Below are positions 30,790 through 35,346 of a DNA stretch of 35,346 nt, piece by piece. Location of the stretch: NCBI RefSeq assembly GCF_000513715.1, contig NZ_AQOD01000021.1, forward strand, positions 1 through 35,346, written 5' to 3'. The stretch is from Salinivibrio socompensis S35 (GTDB lineage Bacteria > Pseudomonadota > Gammaproteobacteria > Enterobacterales > Vibrionaceae). A program made the translations under genes and the position numbers. How positions within the stretch are numbered: position 1 is the stretch's first letter; the number at the start of each line of letters is the position of its first letter. The notes under the pieces are model-generated. The model had not been told where the DNA came from, did not search any database, and worked only from the letters and a program-made list of their open reading frames with translations.

Positions 30790-30825
30790 CAGTCGCGCGA
30801 AAGAAACAGACAGTCGCGCGACTGT
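30790..30825 (-). terminator. 16-bp palindrome, possible terminator of the pil-coaE-zapD-yacG operon
   Basis: ACAGTCGCGCGACTGT at 30810-30825 is a perfect palindrome 13 bp past the yacG stop. On the minus strand it can form a 6-bp stem with loop GCGC, followed by the T-rich CTGTTTCTTTC. An 11-bp direct repeat of its left part, CAGTCGCGCGA, occurs again at 30790-30800. The stem is short for a terminator, so the call is tentative. Confidence 0.4.
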
Positions 30826-30838
30826 ATGGCAGGCCGGC

Positions 30839-31039
30839 TCAGTCAGACTGCTCTTCTGACCATAAGTCATCGTCCGAGATATCAGGCGCACCCGGGATGG
30901 CTTTTTCTTCACTGGCCCACTCGCCTAAATCAATCAGCTGACAGCGTTTACTACAAAATGGGCGGTGTGGACTCACTTCACCCCAAACCACAGGATGCTG
31001 ACAGGTCGGGCATTTTACCACCGTGGGGGCATCACTCAC
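30839..31039 (-). CDS. yacG: YacG, zinc-binding DNA gyrase inhibitor
   Basis: YacG is a small zinc protein that binds GyrB and inhibits DNA gyrase in E. coli. With a GTG start at 31039 ([11 protein letters not shown]) it has 66 residues (E. coli 65). The four zinc cysteines are Cys10, Cys13, Cys29 and Cys33 (CPTC and CSKRC). The tail is acidic ([12 protein letters not shown]). AAGGAG at 31046-31051 lies 6 nt before the GTG and settles the start; the longer open frame upstream lies inside zapD. It is the last gene of the operon. Confidence 0.93.
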   Translation of the reverse strand: MSDAPTVVKCPTCQHPVVWGEVSPHRPFCSKRCQLIDLGEWASEEKAIPGAPDISDDDLWSEEQSD

Positions 31040-31045
31040 GTGCTT

Positions 31046-31051
31046 CTCCTT
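31046..31051 (-). promoter_or_regulatory. Shine-Dalgarno of yacG
   Basis: AAGGAG on the minus strand overlaps the zapD stop TAA (31050-31052) and points to the GTG at 31039 as the yacG start. Confidence 0.8.
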
Positions 31052-31790
31052 AACAGACACTGATATGAACAGGCATATTGTCGGCGACCTCATGATCATC
31101 GTCAAATGGCATAAACCGGATGGCAAAGCGATTTTTGTGCCCTGACACCAAAGGGTACACGCCAAGATCGGGCGCGAGTTTCAGCTGAATTAAGCAGGCG
31201 CCATCGGCTTCTTGTTGGTAAAACCCTTGTTGTACTGTGGCGGTGCCACCGTGTGCGCTTTCTCGCGTCAGCTGGAGCCAAAAAGCGAGTGCATCACGTA
31301 GCGGCGATAGGGTGTCCATCCAAGTTTGAATTGCATTTTGTCGAGCCGCGAGAGGTTGATGCAACCAATAATGAAAAACGGGTAAATCAAAGCTACAACT
31401 GCCACCGGGAATCGAAAAGCGTTGTTTAATGCTGGTTAAGAAGCGATCTTCTCGCAGCGCTTGACCAAAGCGTTTAGCTTGTAGCACTGAACGTTGATGC
31501 GCGGCCAACCGATCTAATAGCTGATTCAGTTGTGTTTGATCCACTTGGGGCACGTCTGCCCATGCTTTGAGCTTTTTCTTCAGTTTATCCAAATCCTTGG
31601 CTAAGTCTGCTTTCACTTGCACCTGCTCTAAAATTTCCAATAAATCGAATAAACTACGGAAAAATTGAATATGGTGGCAGGGGGCTGAAAGCCCGCTCAC
31701 TTCGTCCAGTTGGTTGAGCAGATACTCCAGGCGCAAATAAATACGCACCTGTTCATTGAGTGGGTGTTCATACACAGTGAGGCTGGTCAT
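31050..31790 (-). CDS. zapD: ZapD, FtsZ-associated division protein
   Basis: ZapD cross-links FtsZ filaments by binding the FtsZ C-terminal peptide, which is also present in this window. It has 246 residues (E. coli 247), intact. The N-terminal half is helical and starts with the typical [18 protein letters not shown]; the C-terminal half is the beta-rich domain, with [13 protein letters not shown] and [24 protein letters not shown]. It sits 23 bp after coaE. Confidence 0.95.
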   Translation of the reverse strand: MTSLTVYEHPLNEQVRIYLRLEYLLNQLDEVSGLSAPCHHIQFFRSLFDLLEILEQVQVKADLAKDLDKLKKKLKAWADVPQVDQTQLNQLLDRLAAHQRSVLQAKRFGQALREDRFLTSIKQRFSIPGGSCSFDLPVFHYWLHQPLAARQNAIQTWMDTLSPLRDALAFWLQLTRESAHGGTATVQQGFYQQEADGACLIQLKLAPDLGVYPLVSGHKNRFAIRFMPFDDDHEVADNMPVHISVC

Positions 31791-31813
31791 AAGCGTTGAG
31801 CTATCCTGTCCGG

Positions 31814-32428
31814 CTACATACCGGCGTTTGCCTGGGTTGCCAAGGTTAAATACGTGTGGTGTAAGGCATCAACTTGTCGATCAAGTTCCACCTCAGTGCG
31901 TGTATTGTCGATCACGTCATCGGCCACGTCGAGGCGTTGTTGGCGACTGGCTTGTGCAGCCAAGATAGCCTGAACTTGTTGTTCGCTGACCTGATCGCGT
32001 GCCAAGGTTCGGGTCATCTGGGTGGCGGGGTCGACATCCACCACTAAGACGCGATCGGCTAATACCATTAGGTTATTTTCTACTAATAAGGGCACGACAA
32101 GCAAACAATACTGAGATTGGGCCTCGGCGCAGGCTTGAATCATGCGGGTACGGATCAGCGGATGGAGTAAATCGTCCAGCCATCGCTTGTCGTCTGGATG
32201 GCTAAACACGCGCTCACGAAGCCACGCCCGCGCTAAACTGCCATCATGATTTAATGCAACCGCACCAAAGCGCGCCACAATTGCATCTAACCCTTGGCTT
32301 CCCGGTTGTACCACCTCACGTGCAATCACGTCGGCATCGACGATATCAATGCCTTTGGCGGCAAATCGGTCTGCGACTGTGGTTTTACCGCTGCCAATTC
32401 CGCCGGTTAATCCGACCACCCATGCCAT
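31814..32428 (-). CDS. coaE: CoaE, dephospho-CoA kinase
   Basis: CoaE phosphorylates dephospho-CoA in the last step of coenzyme A synthesis. It has 204 residues (E. coli 206). The P-loop is GLTGGIGSGKTT (6-17); DADVIAREVVQPGS and HPLIR are the substrate-binding segments, and VVPLLVENN is typical of the family. The ATG overlaps the pilD stop TAA by one base, so translation is probably coupled to the pilus genes. Confidence 0.95.
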   Translation of the reverse strand: MAWVVGLTGGIGSGKTTVADRFAAKGIDIVDADVIAREVVQPGSQGLDAIVARFGAVALNHDGSLARAWLRERVFSHPDDKRWLDDLLHPLIRTRMIQACAEAQSQYCLLVVPLLVENNLMVLADRVLVVDVDPATQMTRTLARDQVSEQQVQAILAAQASRQQRLDVADDVIDNTRTEVELDRQVDALHHTYLTLATQANAGM

Positions 32429-33298
32429 TAGATGACTCCTAGTATTTGTGAAAGATACCAGTGTAACAGGCTATCGCCCCAAAGCAGGCTAAGCCAGCCG
32501 GCAACGGCAATGAAAGGGCCAAAGGCAAAGGCGTGTTGCATGCCTTGCCGCTGATAGCGAAGCCATAACGCCCCGACCACGGCACCACTGATTGAGGCGA
32601 TCAAAATTAACAGCGGTAAAGCTTGCCAGCCCACCCAAGCACCCAATGCCGCAAAAAGCATTAAAGTCACCGTAGCCCATGCCTTCTTTCCCAGTGATCA
32701 GCTTGAACGCCCAAAACAAGCTCCACAGACTGAGATAGCCAACCATGGCCCCCATCACGCTGTCGGCCAATGACACCGGGCTGATGTTTATCAATGCCAA
32801 CCCGATCCCGGCCCAAAGAAGGGGAAAAGTGATTTGATCGGGGAGCAGCAAGGTCTCCCAATCGATCACGGTGAGTGCCAGCAATGTCAGGCTTGCACCC
32901 ATGATCGCGATGGCCCACCCAGGAAAGGGGATCAGCCAGGCGGGTAGCATGCAGAGTAGAGCACCGGTGAGCTCAATCAACGGATATCGTTTACTAATGG
33001 GGGATTGGCAATGGCGGCATCGGCCTTTTAATGCTAGCCAGCTAATGAGCGGAATATTGTCGTACCAAGCAATCGATGCGTGACAATGTGGGCAATGGGA
33101 AGCGGGTAAGCTCAAATCAAAGCGTGTGTCGTCTGGCGGATCGATGTTCGCGTCAGGAAAGCTAAGCCGGCATTCTTGGCGCCACTGGCGTTCCATCATG
33201 GTCGGGAAACGGGCGATCACCACGTTTACAAAACTGCCAAAAACCAAACCCAGCAGGCCGGCTATCACAATAAAAAACGGGGAGGAGAACACCAACAT
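32428..33298 (-). CDS. pilD: PilD, type IV prepilin peptidase and N-methyltransferase (one frameshift)
   Basis: PilD cleaves prepilin leader peptides and methylates the new N-terminus; it often also serves type II secretion. It has an integral-membrane fold with the cytoplasmic zinc tetrad Cys69, Cys72, Cys94, Cys97 (CPHC and CRHC) and the two catalytic aspartates: Asp146 in VIDWETLLLPDQ and Asp211 in GMGYGDF. Right after GYGDF, at about 32660, the frame breaks; the other frame supplies LFAALGAWVGWQALPLLILI, as expected after GDFK. One extra base (or two missing) explains it; the corrected length is about 289 residues. Confidence 0.93.
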
Positions 33299-33370
33299 GA
33301 CACCTGCTTATTACTTGTTGTTTGTGGTGCGCGAATCATAGCGCGTTACGTATCGAGACTCTATCTTGGC

Positions 33371-34587
33371 TTAGCCGAGAACGGACATCAGATTGAAAAT
33401 AGGAAGGTACATGGCAACCACTAAGCCGCCAATGAGGAGACCGAGCACTAAAATCAGCAATGGTTCGATGATCTTACCGAGATTATCGACAATATTATCA
33501 ACGTCTTCCTCGTAAATCATGGCGACTCGGTGAAGCATGGTATCTAGCGAGCCGGACTCTTCACCAATCATGATCATTTGCGTCATCATATTGGGAAAAC
33601 GCCCACTTTCACGTAACGCTTGATAGAGCGGGATCCCGGTGGCGGTGTGCGCAGACACAGTGATGAGCCCATGCGCATAATAGTCGTTAGTGAGAATCTT
33701 AGTCGCTGACTTTAGCCCCGAAATCAGTGGGATCCCCGCGCTAAAGGTGGTCGCCAATGTGCGGGAAAATTTCGCGATACAGGCTTTGCCCAACACCTCA
33801 CCCACAATAGGGAGCCTGAGTAGCATCGGTGATAATGATACCGATAACGCGGACGCCGCCGTTGTAGCCATTTATGCGCCAAGGCAAGGGCAATCAGGGT
33901 GGCGGCAACGGCCAGCGCATTCGAGGTCATCCAATCAGACAAGGCCAGCACTTGTCGGGTCAGCCAAGGTAGTGGCGCACCAAAGGAGTCAAAAATTTGC
34001 TTAAATTTTGGGATCACGAACAAGAGTAAGTAAGTGCTAACCCCGAGCGCGACACCGACGACGATCGTGGGATAAATCATCGCTTTAATCACCTTACTGC
34101 GCAGCAGCGCTTGCTTTTCCCGATAGAGCGCGAGGCGAGCAAACACCAAAGGGAGTTGACCGGTTTGTTCGCCGGTGGCGACTAGATCGCAATAAAAACG
34201 GTCAAATAGGGGACTGGCTTGCGCTAGGGCAGCGCTTAAGCTGGTGCCGGCTTCCAGTTGCTGACGAAGATGACGAACCACCAAGCGCATTTCGGCTTTG
34301 ATCTGATTCTCTTCGATCAAGTTGAGCGACTGAACAATAGGAATGCCTGATTCTAATAAGGTGGTCAGTTCACGAGAAAACTGGGTAATATCGGCGGCTT
34401 TTGCTTTGTGCTGGCGTTGTTGCCAACTGGAAAGGCGTCGACGCATTAGGCGTGTTGGCAGGATCGATTGGCCGGCTAATTGCTGGCGGGCATCGTGCTC
34501 AGAATACGCAAAGACCTGACCTTTCTGGTCGCGCCCGAAAGGCACGGCTTGACGCCAATGGAACACGAATAAGGTTTGCTTGACCAT
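33371..34587 (-). CDS. pilC: PilC, type IV pilus inner-membrane platform protein (one frameshift)
   Basis: PilC is the GspF-family platform that couples the assembly ATPases to the pilin. Two GspF domains are visible, each opening with a conserved segment ([20 protein letters not shown] and [20 protein letters not shown]), and three membrane helices; it ends in [12 protein letters not shown]. At about 33825 one base is missing: [10 protein letters not shown] should continue [15 protein letters not shown] from the next frame. The corrected length is 405 residues, normal for PilC. The ATG lies 9 bp after the pilB stop, with GGAG upstream. Confidence 0.94.
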
Positions 34588-34596
34588 GATGACTCC

Positions 34597-35346
34597 TTAT
34601 GCCAGTTGGATCACGCGGCTGAGTTCTTGCACGCTGGTGATCCCTTGATTGAGTTTGGCAATACCGGACTCTGCCAGCCGCCACATACCTTGTTGGCAGG
34701 CGATTTTGGTGATCTCGCTTGCGCTAGCATGACGATAAATCGCGTTGGCAATGGTGTCGTCGATAGGCAACACTTCGTAGATCCGGTTCGGCCTTGATAG
34801 CCTTGATCGCAGCGGTAACAGCCGTTGGGGTTTGCTTGATAGATTTGGGTAGGATCACAGCGCGGATAGAGGCGCACCAGTTGCGTCAAACTTAGGTCAT
34901 CACGCGGGTGAGGCTGCTTACAGACCGGACAAAGCCGGCGCACCAGTCTTTGTGCCACCACCAAGGTCAATGAGCTCGCGAGATTGTAAGGCGCGATCCC
35001 CATATGCGCTAACCGGGTAATGCTCTCTGCGGCAGAGTTGGTATGTAAGGTAGAAAGGACCAAATGACCCGTTTGTGCCGCTTTAATACTGATTTCTGCG
35101 GTGTCTGTATCGCGTACTTCTCCCACCATTACCACGTCGGGATCTTGACGTAAAAAGGCACGAAGTGCGGTGGCGAAGTCGAGTCCAATCCGCGTATTGA
35201 CATTGACTTGATTGACACCGTCAAGCTGGATCTCAACCGGATCCTCAACGGTGGCGATGTTTCTTTCTGGCTGATTGAGATAACGCAAGCCACTGTATAA
35301 CGACACGGTTTTACCGCTCCCGGTTGGCCCGGTGAATAAAATCATC
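34597..35346 (-). CDS. pilB: PilB, type IV pilus extension ATPase (N-terminal part outside window, one frameshift)
   Basis: PilB powers pilus extension. Only the C-terminal half (about 250 of some 560 residues) is present. Seen are the Walker A GPTGSGKT, the Asp box ATVEDPVEI, the Walker B region [12 protein letters not shown], the His box [13 protein letters not shown] and a zinc tetracysteine (CPVC, CYRC). At about 34781 one base is missing: GYQGRTG should be followed by [18 protein letters not shown], which is in the next frame and ends [12 protein letters not shown] at the TAA 34597-34599. HofB/GspE are related, but the pilC-pilD context supports PilB. Confidence 0.93.

Noticed and set aside
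10279-35346. CRISPR arrays, tRNA genes, insertion sequences, integrase genes or toxin-antitoxin pairs
   Set aside because: I looked for spaced direct repeats, tRNA-like elements and transposase motifs and saw none; the only tandem array is the 18-bp repeat without spacers.

Overview
The window is a bacterial chromosome segment from a gammaproteobacterium, most likely of the Vibrionales. Four things point there. The genes resemble E. coli and Vibrio homologues closely. The dcw cluster has no ddl between murC and ftsQ. A dciA (DUF721) gene lies opposite the start of secA. The type IV pilus genes pilB-pilC-pilD run into coaE-zapD-yacG. The moderate GC content (about 50% by eye) would suit genera such as Salinivibrio, Grimontia or Photobacterium, but the genus is not resolved.

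Layout. Positions 1-2140 hold lptF (5' end cut off) and lptG, the inner-membrane permease pair of the LPS transporter. On the minus strand follow a TonB-dependent outer-membrane receptor behind a possible Fur box (2300-4248) and a cell-envelope operon lpoA-yraN-diaA-dolP (7886 down to 4526). Divergent from lpoA are rsmI and the RNase P RNA gene rnpB (about 8855-9234). From 9396 a promoter with MraZ-type 10-bp operator repeats drives the dcw cluster: mraZ, rsmH, ftsL, ftsI, murE, murF, mraY, murD, ftsW, murG, murC, ftsQ, ftsA, ftsZ, followed by lpxC. Its genes are tightly packed with 1-14 bp overlaps, except for a 218-bp gap before ftsQ that carries a good sigma-70 promoter. A bidirectional terminator separates lpxC from convergent dciA. 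A 477-bp leader without secM precedes secA; then come a terminator and mutT. The right end is the minus-strand operon pilB (cut off), pilC, pilD, coaE, zapD, yacG, which converges on mutT across a small 18-bp tandem repeat.

Together the genes cover LPS export (lptFG, lpxC), peptidoglycan precursor synthesis and cross-linking (murC-F, mraY, murG, ftsI, ftsW, lpoA), divisome assembly (ftsL, ftsQ, ftsA, ftsZ, zapD), replication control and helicase loading (diaA, dciA), protein export (secA) and type IV pilus assembly.

The most striking property is technical. About 17 single- or two-base indels interrupt 11 genes, including the essential ftsI, ftsA, murG and lptF. Nearly all are a net loss of one base, and many fall in short homopolymers. 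Restoring them returns family-typical lengths (MraZ 152, FtsI 588, MurG 353, FtsA 418 residues). I therefore read them as consensus errors in the sequence, annotate each interrupted gene as one CDS, and give the break points. I found no convincing undescribed system. The best non-coding leads are an 18-bp perfect palindrome upstream of the mra promoter, the MraZ operator array, the secA leader and the 18-bp tandem repeat.
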